In this document: one piece after another, positions 23,878-34,299 of the stretch
Position numbering within the stretch: position 1 is the first letter of the stretch
Layout: every line of letters begins with the position of its first letter
Source of the DNA: Mycobacterium ahvazicum
Lineage (GTDB): Bacteria > Actinomycetota > Actinomycetes > Mycobacteriales > Mycobacteriaceae
Length of the DNA stretch: 64,000 bases
Direction: 5' to 3'
Assembly: GCF_900176255.2 (NCBI RefSeq)
Contig: NZ_FXEG02000003.1
Coordinates: 124,001-188,000, forward strand
The notes under the pieces: generated by a model
What the model saw: only the letters and a program-made list of their open reading frames with translations
The model's database searches: none
What the model was told of the DNA's origin: nothing
Program-made: the position numbers and the translations under genes

Positions 23878-24637
23878 TCCACGACGAGGTGGCCTGCAGG
23901 TGTGGGCGCCGTCGGTGGTGCCCCCGATCGGTGTCGAGTTGTCCAACGAGCAGGCGCTCGCCGTTGCCTTCCGGCATCTGGCCGGCATCGGGTTCGCCGA
24001 GAACATGGCCGGACACATCACCTGGCAGCTAGACGGGCAATCCGACATGTTGGTCAATCCGTGGGGACTGTGGTGGCAGGAACTCACCGCGTCCGATATC
24101 TGCTTGGTAGACAGCGAAGCTCGAGTGGTCAGCGGTCGGTGGGACGTCACCCCGGCCATCCACATTCATACCGAGCTGCACCGGGTGCGCGAGGACGCCC
24201 GGGTGGTCATTCACAATCACCCGTACTACGTCTGCGTGCTCGCGGCGTTGGGCAGGCTGCCCGAGCTGGTGCACCAGACCGGCGCGTTGTTCCTGGACGA
24301 CCTGTGCCTGGTCGGCGAATACGACGGTGAGATCGACAGCCCCGACCGGGCAGCCGACCTCGCGGCGCGCATCGGCCGTGCCAACCTCACGATTCTGGCC
24401 AACCACGGCGTCATAGCGACGGGCCGGAACCTGCCCGAGGCGGTATACCGGGCGGCGTCGATCGAGCGGGTCTGCAAGCTGGCCTACGACGTCATGCTCA
24501 CCGGCAAGGAGCCGGTCGCGATGAACTGGTCCGACATGGCGGGCATGCAGCGGTCCCTGATCGAGCGCGCCGCTGACGTGTATTGGGCTGGCGCGGCGCG
24601 GATGACGATCAAAGCGGATCCCGATGTACTCAGCTGA
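23864..24637 (+). CDS. Class II aldolase/adducin-family protein
   Basis: 257 residues with the zinc-binding pattern of class II aldolases: HIHTELHRVREDARVVIHNHPYY supplies the glutamate and two histidines, and ANHGVIATG supplies the third histidine. FAENMAGHITWQL and NPWGLWWQELTASDICLVD are the usual N-terminal phosphate/substrate loops (family: T-SGN and NP-G). Such enzymes cleave or decarboxylate hydroxy-acid substrates. In this operon with a CoA ligase and an amidohydrolase, a decarboxylation or retro-aldol step on an aromatic or cyclic acid is a reasonable guess. Confidence 0.85.
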   Translation: MNTPSPRRGGLQVWAPSVVPPIGVELSNEQALAVAFRHLAGIGFAENMAGHITWQLDGQSDMLVNPWGLWWQELTASDICLVDSEARVVSGRWDVTPAIHIHTELHRVREDARVVIHNHPYYVCVLAALGRLPELVHQTGALFLDDLCLVGEYDGEIDSPDRAADLAARIGRANLTILANHGVIATGRNLPEAVYRAASIERVCKLAYDVMLTGKEPVAMNWSDMAGMQRSLIERAADVYWAGAARMTIKADPDVLS

Positions 24638-24682
24638 GCTCGGCAAATATCACCGCCGGCCGACGCGGAAGGAGATTGCGCC

Positions 24683-25951
24683 ATGAAATCAATTGACGAG
24701 CTAGCCTCTGATCTGAGTTTCACGACCGCCAAGACCGGCGACGAGCGGTCGGTCACGTTTCTGCCGGATCCGCCGCGTTCACCACGCCGCTACACGGTGA
24801 TCTCGGTCGACGACCACATCGTGGAACCCCCGGACACCTTCACCGGCCGGCTGCCCCGAAAATTCGCCGACCGTGCGCCGCGGGTCGTCGACACCGCCAG
24901 CGGCGGACAAACCTGGGTTTACGACAATCAGGAACTGCCCAACGTCGGGTTCAACGCCGTGGTCGGGCGCCCGGTGGCCGAGTACGGTTTCGAGCCGGTT
25001 CGATTCGACGAAATGCGCAGGGGCGCATGGGATATCCATGAGCGCGTCAAGGACATGGACCTCAACGGCATCTACGCGTCGCTGAATTTTCCGTCATTCC
25101 TGCCCGGCTTTGCCGGCCAGCGGTTGCAGCAGGTGACCAAGGATCGCGATCTGGCGCTGGCCGCGGTGCGGGCCTGGAACGACTGGCACTTCGAGGTGTG
25201 GGCCGGGTCGTATCCCGAGCGGATCATTCCCTGCCAGCTGCCCTGGCTGCTGGACCCCGAGCTGGGCGCCACGATGATCCGCGAGAACGCCGCGCGCGGC
25301 TTTCACGCGGTGACGTTCAGTGAGAACCCCGCCATGCTCGGGTTGCCGAGTATCCATTCGGGACACTGGGATCCAATCATGGCCGCATGCGCCGAGACCG
25401 AAACCGTGGTGAATCTGCATATCGGATCGTCGGGTTCCTCGCCGTCGACCACCGAGGACGCTCCGCCGGACGTACAGGGTGTGCTGTTCTTCGCCTACGC
25501 CATCTCGGCGGCCGTGGACTGGCTGTACTCCGGATTGCCGAGCAGGTTCCCGGATCTCAAGATCTGCCTGTCCGAAGGCGGAATCGGCTGGGTGGCAGGC
25601 CTGCTCGATCGCCTCGATCACATGCTCAGCTACCACGCGATGTATGGCACGTGGCAGTCGCTGGGGGAGAAGCTTACTCCCGCAGAGGTTTTCACCCGCA
25701 ACTTCTGGTTCTGTGCGGTGGAGGACAAGTCCTCGTTCGTACAGCGCGACCGAATCGGTGTGGACAACATCATGCTCGAAGCCGATTACCCGCACTGCGA
25801 CTCCACCTGGCCGCACACGCAACAGACGATCCACGAGGAGATCAGTGATCTGCCCCCGGACGCGATTCGCAAGTTCACCTGGGAGAACGCGTCGCGCTTG
25901 TACCAGCATCCGGTGCCGACAGCCGTCCAGCAGGATCCCGAAGCGTTCTGA
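24683..25951 (+). CDS. Amidohydrolase-2 family (decarboxylase-like) protein
   Basis: 422 residues of the metal-dependent TIM-barrel amidohydrolase family 2. The strand-1 motif SVDDHIVEPPDTF has D-D-H instead of the usual D-x-H. LHIGSSG, LSEGGIGWV and EADYPHCDSTWP supply later metal/substrate ligands. This subgroup includes ACMSD and gamma-resorcylate decarboxylase-like enzymes, so decarboxylation is as likely as hydrolysis. A second, more distant member lies at 46972-48144 in another operon. GGAAGGAG upstream supports the ATG at 24683. Confidence 0.86.
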   Translation: MKSIDELASDLSFTTAKTGDERSVTFLPDPPRSPRRYTVISVDDHIVEPPDTFTGRLPRKFADRAPRVVDTASGGQTWVYDNQELPNVGFNAVVGRPVAEYGFEPVRFDEMRRGAWDIHERVKDMDLNGIYASLNFPSFLPGFAGQRLQQVTKDRDLALAAVRAWNDWHFEVWAGSYPERIIPCQLPWLLDPELGATMIRENAARGFHAVTFSENPAMLGLPSIHSGHWDPIMAACAETETVVNLHIGSSGSSPSTTEDAPPDVQGVLFFAYAISAAVDWLYSGLPSRFPDLKICLSEGGIGWVAGLLDRLDHMLSYHAMYGTWQSLGEKLTPAEVFTRNFWFCAVEDKSSFVQRDRIGVDNIMLEADYPHCDSTWPHTQQTIHEEISDLPPDAIRKFTWENASRLYQHPVPTAVQQDPEAF

Positions 25952-25955
25952 CGGC

Positions 25956-26306
25956 TCACTTGCCGCTCTTCGGGCAGGGGCAGTCCCCGGTGTCGGCCTT
26001 GAAACCGGCCGCGGCTTCGGTCCGTGCCGCGGTGCGGATCCAGACCGAGGCGGCGGTGGCTACCGGCTTGTCCGTCAGCTGTGCGGTGGTCCCCGCGGCC
26101 ACCGCCACCGCTGACGACGACGCTGAACTGGTTTCCAGGCACGACGGCGTGACGACCCAGTCCATGAATTGCCAGACCGCGGCAACCAGGGTCAGCAGCA
26201 GCAGGACCGTCGCGACCGCGTGGGCCACCAGGTAGTAGCAGTATCCGGTTGAGGTCGGTGGTGAACCGTCGCCAGCGGCAACCATTTTGAACGTCACCTG
26301 TCGCAT
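25956..26306 (-). CDS. Hypothetical single-pass membrane protein
   Basis: 116 residues. The N-terminal cytosolic part (RQVTFKMVAAGDGSPPTSTGY) is followed by one membrane segment, YLVAHAVATVLLLLTLVAAVWQFM, then a Ser/Ala/Thr-rich outer part ending GDCPCPKSGK. A Cys is present at PSCLETSS, and the C-terminal pair is CPC. A CPC end could bind a metal or be redox active; this is only a resemblance. It converges on the amidohydrolase gene, 4 bp apart. The family is unrecognised. Confidence 0.6.
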   Translation of the reverse strand: MRQVTFKMVAAGDGSPPTSTGYCYYLVAHAVATVLLLLTLVAAVWQFMDWVVTPSCLETSSASSSAVAVAAGTTAQLTDKPVATAASVWIRTAARTEAAAGFKADTGDCPCPKSGK

Positions 26307-26518
26307 CGAAGGCCCCTTTTCCCGGCCTGGCGGTGTCACCGCGCCACAACCGTTGCTCGACAGTTCTTCGGAGCACCGGGTCGATCGGATGGGCAACCGT
26401 GGATTCCAGGCAACTGCGGCACCGTGACCAGTTTGTTTGCCCCCTCCGGTGCTTCGGGGGTGGCCATCACGGCCCGGATGCGCTTCGCTATCGGTAGGCC
26501 GCTAACCAGGAGGGGACT

Positions 26519-27337
26519 GTGACGACGGGCAAGATTGATTTCAGTTCGGTCCGCTGGGGCTCGGTGGAGTGGACCAACCTCGTGACGCTGTATCTGCGTG
26601 CTCACGAAAGTCGTTCTCGGCATCCGATTCTGGGCGACCATGCCGCGGCGGAGGCCGTCGATCGGATCGACTACGACTTCAAACGCATACACCGGAACTC
26701 GTTGCCGGCGTCCAATCAGTACCTGGTCGCGCTGCGCGCCAAGCAGCTCGACGTGTGGTGTGCCGATTTCCTTTCGCACCACCCCGACGCGGTCGTCTTG
26801 CACCTGGGCTGTGGACTCGACGGCCGGTCCTTGCGCCTCGAGGTCCCGCCGGCCGTGCTGTGGTTCGACCTCGACCAGCCGAGCGTCATCGGGCTTCGCC
26901 AGCAGCTCTACGACGAAACCGAGCGCTACCAGATGATCGGCTCGTCGGTCACCGAGTTGAGTTGGCTCGATCAGATCCCCAGCGGCCACCCGACACTCGT
27001 CGTCGCCGAGGGCCTGCTGATGTACGTGGACGAGAGTGACGTCCGCGCCCTGTTCGCACGCGTGCTGGACCGATTCGCTTCTGGGGAGCTGCAATTCGAC
27101 ACCCTCTCGGCGCTGGCGCCGTTGCTCTCGAAGGTGCTCACCCGGGGCATCATCAAGTGGGGGATCGGCAACGCGCGCGACATCGAAACCTGGGATCCAC
27201 GGTTGCGATTGGTCGAACAGACACCGGCACAGGCCGGCTACGAGAAGATCGACAGCACCGTCGTGCGGTGGATATACCGATTCGTCAATGCCTCGCCGTT
27301 CGGCCCCTATGACACGCTGAACCGGTTTACCTTCTAG
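26519..27337 (+). CDS. SAM-dependent methyltransferase, LCMT/TcmP-like
   Basis: 272 residues with the leucine carboxyl methyltransferase-type fold. The SAM motif VLHLGCGLDGRSLRL is near residue 97, followed by WFDLDQPSVIGLRQQLY, VVAEGLLMYVDESDVRALFARV and the DTLNRFTF end. Mycobacterial members include tetracenomycin O-methyltransferase-like proteins and the PpmA family that O-methylates secondary metabolites. The GTG at 26519 follows AACCAGGAGGGGACT. It stands alone between divergent and convergent neighbours, so no pathway can be named. Confidence 0.83.
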   Translation: MTTGKIDFSSVRWGSVEWTNLVTLYLRAHESRSRHPILGDHAAAEAVDRIDYDFKRIHRNSLPASNQYLVALRAKQLDVWCADFLSHHPDAVVLHLGCGLDGRSLRLEVPPAVLWFDLDQPSVIGLRQQLYDETERYQMIGSSVTELSWLDQIPSGHPTLVVAEGLLMYVDESDVRALFARVLDRFASGELQFDTLSALAPLLSKVLTRGIIKWGIGNARDIETWDPRLRLVEQTPAQAGYEKIDSTVVRWIYRFVNASPFGPYDTLNRFTF

Positions 27338-27508
27338 GGCGCATAAGCGTGGCGAGCAACCCGCCAGAGCTAATACGAGTTCTTTGCTGCACAACTGCCA
27401 AGTCCGCACCACCTCGGGATTGCGTGGACGATTTCCAGTCGGTAACGTCGGTGCTCAGCAAACTCTGGCTTCGGGATCCAGGGGGTGGGCGCGAGCAGGA
27501 GGCATTCT

Positions 27509-27733
27509 GTGAAGAAATTGATCGCTGCAGGTATCTTGGCATTTTCGGCAACGATGACCATCGGGGTGGGTGTCAGCAACGCCGATGAGATCCTCGTTGA
27601 AGGCAACTATGCGACAGAGGCTGGGTGCATGGCGGACGGCCCGCATGTCGAGGTCGTCCATCCCGGCACCTGGACACACTTTTCGTGTGTCCAGCATTCC
27701 GATGGCCTTTGGTACCTCTACCTGAGCAACTGA
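27509..27733 (+). CDS. Small secreted protein
   Basis: 74 residues. The AGGAGG site at 27496-27501 puts the start at GTG 27509. A signal peptide (KKLIAAGILAFSATMTIGVGVSNADE) is followed by a compact mature domain (ILVEGNYATEAGCMADGPHV, then CVQHSDGLWYLYL) with two Cys that could form a disulfide. The protein resembles small mycobacterial exported proteins of unknown role. It shares a hairpin terminator with the next convergent gene. Confidence 0.75.
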   Translation: MKKLIAAGILAFSATMTIGVGVSNADEILVEGNYATEAGCMADGPHVEVVHPGTWTHFSCVQHSDGLWYLYLSN

Positions 27734-27736
27734 GTC

Positions 27737-27752
27737 CGGCCGCCGCCGGCCG
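27737..27752. terminator. Candidate bidirectional hairpin terminator
   Basis: CGGCCG (27737-27742) and CGGCCG (27747-27752) form a perfect 6-bp stem around a 4-base loop, placed exactly between the stop of the small secreted protein and the stop of the convergent flavin oxidoreductase. No T tract follows. Confidence 0.4.
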
Positions 27753-28772
27753 TCACAGATCGGTGGCGAGCCGCCGCAGAATGTCCGCGGTGGGTTCGGC
27801 GGTGGCGTGCCGGTACCCCGTGCCCGCCCACAGGTGGACGTAGTCGGGCTTGCCCGCCGCCGCGGCGGCTTTGCGCAGCGGACTGGTCAGGTGGTGGATT
27901 GCGGGGTAGCCGAACGGTGCTTGGTCCTCATGGTTGTCGATGAACGTGTTGCGCAGTCCGCGGGCGGGGCGTCCGGTGAAGGCATGGGTCAGCACCGTTT
28001 CGGTCCGAGCGGGATCGGTCAGGGCCGCCTGGTGGGTTGCCGACGCACCGCTTTCGGCGGCGCGCAGCAGAACGGTGCCGACGACGGCCGCGGCGGCCCC
28101 GGCCCGGATCACGTCGGCCACCGCTTCGGGTGTTGCCAGCCCACCGGCGGCCAGCACCGGCAGCGGCACCGTCGCGGTGACCTGTTTGACCAGGTCGACG
28201 ATCGGGACCGGCTGCACCGGTCGCAGAGGTGTCAGGGTGCCGGAATGCCCGCCGGCGACGGCAGCCTGTACGGCCAGCATGTCCACGCCGGCGTCGCGGG
28301 CTTGCAGCGCCTCCTGCGCCGTCGTCACCGTCTGGACCACCACGGTCTTGGCCCGCTGCAGCGCGGCGATCACGCTGCCCGGCGGGATGCCGAACGTGAA
28401 CGACACCATCGGCACCGGCTCGTCGAGCAGCAGCGCGATCTTCTCGTCGAACCGATCGGTGTCCTCGATGGGGTCGGCAGGCAGAGCGAGGCCGAACTGC
28501 TCGGCCTCCTGCTGGATGATCGCTGCGTAGGCCCGGTAGCGGTCCGAGTCGACCGGCACCGGATTGGGTGCAAACAGGTTGATGCCGAACGGGATTCCTT
28601 CGGCACGCACGCTCTTGAGCTCGGCTTCGACGGCCTGCACCGTCTTATAGCCCGCTGCGAGCATGCCCAGTCCGCCTGCCCCGGTGGCCGCCGACACCAT
28701 CGCCGGCGTGGTCGGGCCGCCCGACATCGGGGCGGCAACCAGAGGAATCGACATCTCGAACTGTGCCAACAT
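27753..28772 (-). CDS. Nitronate monooxygenase-like FMN oxidoreductase
   Basis: 339 residues of the 2-nitropropane dioxygenase/nitronate monooxygenase family: FEMSIPLVAAPMSGGPTTPAMV at the N-terminus, GFNLF-type segment FGINLFAPN, and the FMN-binding AVAGGHSG, LAAGGLATPEAVADVIRAGAAAAVVGTV and the C-terminal LWAGTGYRHATAEPTADIL. It oxidises alkyl nitronates or serves as an NAD(P)H:quinone reductase. GGAGGGG at good spacing supports the ATG at 28772. It diverges from the arylsulfatase gene. Confidence 0.87.
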   Translation of the reverse strand: MLAQFEMSIPLVAAPMSGGPTTPAMVSAATGAGGLGMLAAGYKTVQAVEAELKSVRAEGIPFGINLFAPNPVPVDSDRYRAYAAIIQQEAEQFGLALPADPIEDTDRFDEKIALLLDEPVPMVSFTFGIPPGSVIAALQRAKTVVVQTVTTAQEALQARDAGVDMLAVQAAVAGGHSGTLTPLRPVQPVPIVDLVKQVTATVPLPVLAAGGLATPEAVADVIRAGAAAAVVGTVLLRAAESGASATHQAALTDPARTETVLTHAFTGRPARGLRNTFIDNHEDQAPFGYPAIHHLTSPLRKAAAAAGKPDYVHLWAGTGYRHATAEPTADILRRLATDL

Positions 28773-28814
28773 GGGGCGCCCCTCCGGGTTCAGTGTTTCC
28801 CGAATCGAGCCTAG

Positions 28815-30479
<1,665 letters not shown>

Positions 30480-30516
30480 CAACCACGTTGTGCAGCAACG
30501 GATCTCGGGGGAGCCG

Positions 30517-31728
30517 ATGACTGAAACGACGACCTGCGCGGTGATCGGCGGTGGGCCGGCCGGAATGGTGCTCGGGCTGCTGCTGGCCCGGGCCGGCGTG
30601 GAGGTCACGCTGCTGGAAAAGCACGGTGACTTTCTCCGCGACTTTCGCGGGGACACGGTGCACCCGACCACGTTGCGCCTGCTGGACGAATTGGGTCTGT
30701 GGGAACGCTTCGCCGCCATTCCGCACAGCGAGGTGCACACCGCGAAGTTCGAATCGGACGGGCGATCGGTGACGTACGTCGACTTCAGTCGGCTGCGCCA
30801 ACCCCACCCCTTTGTCGCGATGGTGCCGCAGTGGGATCTGCTCAACCTGCTCGCCGATGTCGCGCTGGAGGAACCGACCTTCACGCTGCGGATGAATACG
30901 GAGGCGACCGACCTGCTGCGAGAGGGTGCCACGGTCACCGGCGTGCGCTACGAAGGCCCGGACGGGCCCGGCGAGTTGAAGGCGGAGTTGACCGTAGCGT
31001 GCGACGGCCGGTGGTCGATGGCGCGCCGTGCGGCCGGCCTGCAGAGCCGCGAGTACCCGGTGAACTTCGACGTGTGGTGGTTCAAGTTGCCGTGCGACGG
31101 CCATCAGGAGTTCTCGTTTTTGCCGCGGGTGGGCCCGGGCAAGGTCCTCGGGGTGATTCCGCGGGAGGGCTACAGCCAGATCGCGTACATCGGGGCCAAG
31201 GGCACGGACGCGCAGCTGCGGGCGAAAGGCATCGAGGCGTTTCGCGACGACGTCGGCGCGCTGTTGCCGGAATCGACCGCGGCGGTCGCGACGCTGACGT
31301 CGATGGACGAGATCAAGCACCTCGATGTCCGGGTCGATCGCCTGCTCCGCTGGCACACCGATGGACTGCTGTGCATCGGCGACGCCGCACACGCGATGTC
31401 ACCGCTTGGCGGTGTCGGCATCAACCTGGCGGTCCAGGATGCCGTGGCGGCCGCAACCATCTTGGCCGAGCCGCTGCGCCGGCACCGGGTCACCGATCGG
31501 GACCTGGCGGCCGTGCGCCGTCGCCGGCTGTTTCCCACCGCCGTCACCCAAGGCGTGCAACGGTTCCTGCAGCGCGGACTCGGGCCGCTGTTGCGTGGCG
31601 CGGACCCGACCCCGCCGGCGGCCGTCCTGGGCGTGCTGCAGCGACTGCCGTGGCTGTCCTTCATCCCCGCCTATTTCATCGGTGTCGGGGTCAGGCCCGA
31701 GCGCGCCCCGGCCTTCGCCCGGCGGTAG
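30517..31728 (+). CDS. FAD-dependent aromatic hydroxylase-like monooxygenase
   Basis: 403 residues of the PHBH-fold flavoprotein family. VIGGGPAGMVLGLLLARAG at the N-terminus and LCIGDAAHAMSPLGGVGINLAVQDA near residue 290 are the two FAD motifs; DFRGDTVHPTTLRLLDELG and AELTVACDGRWSMAR complete the FAD/substrate pattern. The NAD(P)H-binding signature (DG) is CDGRWS. It would hydroxylate a phenolic or quinone substrate, fitting the arylsulfatase that ends 38 bp upstream. GGGGGAG before the ATG at 30517 supports the start. Confidence 0.87.
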   Translation: MTETTTCAVIGGGPAGMVLGLLLARAGVEVTLLEKHGDFLRDFRGDTVHPTTLRLLDELGLWERFAAIPHSEVHTAKFESDGRSVTYVDFSRLRQPHPFVAMVPQWDLLNLLADVALEEPTFTLRMNTEATDLLREGATVTGVRYEGPDGPGELKAELTVACDGRWSMARRAAGLQSREYPVNFDVWWFKLPCDGHQEFSFLPRVGPGKVLGVIPREGYSQIAYIGAKGTDAQLRAKGIEAFRDDVGALLPESTAAVATLTSMDEIKHLDVRVDRLLRWHTDGLLCIGDAAHAMSPLGGVGINLAVQDAVAAATILAEPLRRHRVTDRDLAAVRRRRLFPTAVTQGVQRFLQRGLGPLLRGADPTPPAAVLGVLQRLPWLSFIPAYFIGVGVRPERAPAFARR

Positions 31729-31738
31729 CGTCGGGCCC

Positions 31739-32728
31739 ATGGCTGAACACCTGCGGATCGGCATCTTGGGTGCTGCCCGGATCGCGCCGATGGCGCTGAT
31801 CAATCCCGCCAAGGACAACCCTGAGGTCGTGGTCGCCGCGGTGGCCGCACGCGACGGCGCGCGCGCTCGCGCGTTTGCCGCCAAGCACGGCATCGCCCGG
31901 GTGCACGATGACTACTCGTCGCTGATCGCCGATCCGGATCTCGATGCGATCTACAATCCGCTGCCAAACGGGTTGCACGGCAAGTGGACCCGAGCCGCAC
32001 TGGCCGCCGGTAAACACGTGCTGTGTGAAAAACCGTTCACCGCCAACGCCGCCGAGGCCCGCGAGATCGCCGGGTTGGCCACGCAGTCGGATCGCGTCGT
32101 GATGGAAGCCTTCCACTATCGCTATCATCCGCAGACTCTGCGCGCCGAGGAGATCATCGCTTCGGGAGAACTGGGCAAGCTCACGCACGTCGAAGCCACG
32201 CTCTGTTTCCCGCTGCCGCGGTTCTCCGACATTCGGTACAACTACGCCCTGGCCGGCGGTGCGACGATGGATGCCGGCTGTTATCCGGTTCACATGGTTC
32301 GCACGTTCGGCGGTTCGACCCCGGAAGTCGTTTCGGCGCAAGCGAAGCTGCATAATCCTCAGATCGACCGGGCGATGACGGCAGAGCTGCGGTTCGCCGG
32401 CGGACACACCGGCCGGGTCCGGTGCTCGATGTGGTCGCGGCGGCTTTTCGATATCAGCGCCAAAGTGATCGGCGAACGCGGCCAGCTCCAACTGCTCAAT
32501 CCCGCAATGCCGCAGATGTTCCATCGGCTCTCGGTTCGAACCGCGGACGACAACCGGGTGGAGAGCTTTCCGCGCCGCGCCTCCTACGCCTACCAGCTCG
32601 ATGCGTTCGCCGCGGCGGTGCTTCGCGGCGAGCCCGTGAAAACCACCGCGCAGGACGCGATCGAGAACATGACCGTCATCGACAATATCTATCGCGCGGC
32701 GGGTCTGCCGCTTCGGGAACCGAGCTGA
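31739..32728 (+). CDS. Gfo/Idh/MocA-family oxidoreductase
   Basis: 329 residues. The N-terminal Rossmann fold has RIGILGAARIAPMALI, the DAIYNPLPNGLHG segment, and the family EKPFT motif (CEKPFTANAAEA). VVMEAFHYRYHPQ contains the histidine region, and GGATMDAGCYPVHMVRTFGG is the dimer/substrate helix. Members are NAD(P)-dependent sugar or trans-dihydrodiol dehydrogenases. The second is attractive next to a hydroxylase and a sulfatase, but this is inference. It ends 3 bp from the convergent TIM-barrel gene. Confidence 0.88.
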   Translation: MAEHLRIGILGAARIAPMALINPAKDNPEVVVAAVAARDGARARAFAAKHGIARVHDDYSSLIADPDLDAIYNPLPNGLHGKWTRAALAAGKHVLCEKPFTANAAEAREIAGLATQSDRVVMEAFHYRYHPQTLRAEEIIASGELGKLTHVEATLCFPLPRFSDIRYNYALAGGATMDAGCYPVHMVRTFGGSTPEVVSAQAKLHNPQIDRAMTAELRFAGGHTGRVRCSMWSRRLFDISAKVIGERGQLQLLNPAMPQMFHRLSVRTADDNRVESFPRRASYAYQLDAFAAAVLRGEPVKTTAQDAIENMTVIDNIYRAAGLPLREPS

Positions 32729-32731
32729 AAC

Positions 32732-33556
32732 TCAAGGCTGGCGGCCGATTTCGGCCAGCAACCGGTGTGCTGCCTCGACGCATGGGCGGACCCGGTCGAT
32801 CGGGCTGACCCCGGCCAACGCCAACGACCGTCTGGGCACTTCGATCTCGAGCACGATATCGGACGCAAGCACGGACAGGAGGTCGATGAGCGGGAGTTCG
32901 CCTTCGCCGGGGACCATGCGCTCGAACATGGCTTCCTCCATGTAGTTGGCCAGGCGCGGCTGCAGGGTCGTGTCGTTGAGTTGGGCGTAACCGATGTATT
33001 CGGGGTCGACGGCCGCCAGATCTGCGGCGCCCGACCCGGAGCGCACCAGATGCATCGTGTCGATCAGCAATCGAAAGTCCGGTCGGCCGACGTATTCTCG
33101 TGCGGCCAGCGCGGTGGGCAGATCACCCACGGTCAGCCCGGGAACCGGCTCGACGACGGTCTGGATGCTGCGCTCGGCGGCGAGCTCGGTCAGAGCCGCG
33201 AACTGGTCGAAGGTGCGGTCGAGATCGGGATCCAGACTGACGACGTTGATTCGCGGCACACCCAGTTCGGCCAATACATCGAGATCTGCACTGAACAAAC
33301 GGGTTTCGGTGTCTGGCAGCACCAGGAAGCCATCGCCCAGCGAGGCGGCCACGCCACGTTGGCGCATCCTCGCGAGCACGCCGCGTCGCAGCGCCGGGTC
33401 GTCTTTGAGGGAAAAGGGCGGATAGCCCAGCGGCACCAAGGGCGCGCCCCGCACCACCGCGGAGATGTAGCGGCAGCCGAGATCCGCGGCCAGATCGACG
33501 AACTCTATTGGCGGAAGGCCGAATCCATTGAGAAAGCCGATAGCCAGTTCGGTCAT
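32732..33556 (-). CDS. Sugar phosphate isomerase/epimerase-like TIM barrel
   Basis: 274 residues of the xylose isomerase-like TIM barrel family (AP endonuclease family 2): IEFVDLAADLGCRYISAVV, INVVSLDPDLDRTFDQFAAL, VVEPVPGLTVGDL, LLIDTMHLVRSG with the metal-type D-x-x-H, and YAQLNDTTL, ending with MVPGEGELPLIDLL and VLEIEVPRR. The glutamates and histidine of the metal site are present. It likely isomerises or epimerises a cyclic polyol or keto-acid. The ATG overlaps the stop of the gene upstream (34119-33553), so the two are coupled. Confidence 0.83.
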   Translation of the reverse strand: MTELAIGFLNGFGLPPIEFVDLAADLGCRYISAVVRGAPLVPLGYPPFSLKDDPALRRGVLARMRQRGVAASLGDGFLVLPDTETRLFSADLDVLAELGVPRINVVSLDPDLDRTFDQFAALTELAAERSIQTVVEPVPGLTVGDLPTALAAREYVGRPDFRLLIDTMHLVRSGSGAADLAAVDPEYIGYAQLNDTTLQPRLANYMEEAMFERMVPGEGELPLIDLLSVLASDIVLEIEVPRRSLALAGVSPIDRVRPCVEAAHRLLAEIGRQP

Positions 33557-34119
33557 GGCGGACGGCCCGCCAATTGCGCCAATTGGGCGGCAGCCGCGGC
33601 CGTTTGGGTCGTCAGCGCGATCTGCCCGGAGCTGACCTGATCCTCGATCATCGGCGCCTCCAGGACCAGATCATCGCGGATGAAGGCGATGTGGGCGTGC
33701 AGATGCGCCGCCGTGAATGCCGCCCATGCCGTCTCCGACGCCGGGTCCATCGTCAGAATCACTTGGAAGAAGTCCGCTGTCAGTGGTTTGGGTGCGTCCA
33801 CGTGAGTCAGCCCGAGTCGCATCGTTTCCGGTCCCAACGTATACCGCGTGGTCCGGGCGAGGTCGCAGGTGACCAGGACGCTGTCCGGCGGTGCCGGGGC
33901 CGCCGGATTGGTCGCGGGACACTTTTCGGGCGAGGTCGGCTGCGATTTCTCGACCGGCCGGACCGGCAACGGCGCAATCCGTGGAACGGGCGGGGGCACC
34001 GACACGGCGGTACTGGTCGACGTGGTGAGTGTCGCCGCATGCTGGGCCGAATGGCAGCCGCACGCGAGCGCGCCGACCAGAATGGCACTGGTCAGCCGAA
34101 CGGTCGTCGTAGCAGGCAT
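33553..34119 (-). CDS. Exported SecDF P1-head domain protein
   Basis: 188 residues. It starts MPATTTVRLTSAILVGALACGCHSA, an export signal in which GALAC or ACGC may act as a lipobox, followed by a Pro/Thr linker (TSTSTAVSVPPPVPRIAPLP). The C-terminal half, DFFQVILTMDPASETAWAAF followed by HIAFIRDDLVLEAPMIEDQV and SSGQIALT, resembles the first periplasmic head subdomain of SecD (VVLDGxVxSAP...I). Free-standing P1-head proteins exist in mycobacteria without known function. Placement with an isomerase may be incidental, though ATGA overlap shows cotranslation. Confidence 0.7.
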   Translation of the reverse strand: MPATTTVRLTSAILVGALACGCHSAQHAATLTTSTSTAVSVPPPVPRIAPLPVRPVEKSQPTSPEKCPATNPAAPAPPDSVLVTCDLARTTRYTLGPETMRLGLTHVDAPKPLTADFFQVILTMDPASETAWAAFTAAHLHAHIAFIRDDLVLEAPMIEDQVSSGQIALTTQTAAAAAQLAQLAGRPP

Positions 34120-34263
34120 CGAACTCAAGCAAAGTAGGTCGAGCGCCCGTTGTCGCCCACTGCGGCACAATTCGCGTGAATCGTGATGACACCGTTGCGC
34201 TGGCGGCGTGCGCTTTACGGACACTACGAACATAGAGTATGGTCGTGCTGCACGTCAGCGAAT

Positions 34264-34273
34264 GTTCACTTTA
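34264..34273. promoter_or_regulatory. GTTCACTNTA site upstream of the TetR gene
   Basis: GTTCACTTTA at 34264-34273 lies 26 bp before the TetR ATG. Its near-identical inverse, TAGAGTGAAC, occurs at 35106-35115 in the leader of the P450 operon. A 6-bp inverted partner GAACAT/ATGTTC (34228-34233 and 34262-34267) brackets the region. A shared site in both promoters suits an autoregulated TetR repressor. This is inferred from two matches only. Confidence 0.35.
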
Positions 34274-34299
34274 GATCCTTGCCACGAAAGCCTGTGTTC

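Noticed and set aside
26336..27412. 358-codon open frame on the minus strand
   Set aside because: Antisense to the methyltransferase gene; no domain and biased composition.
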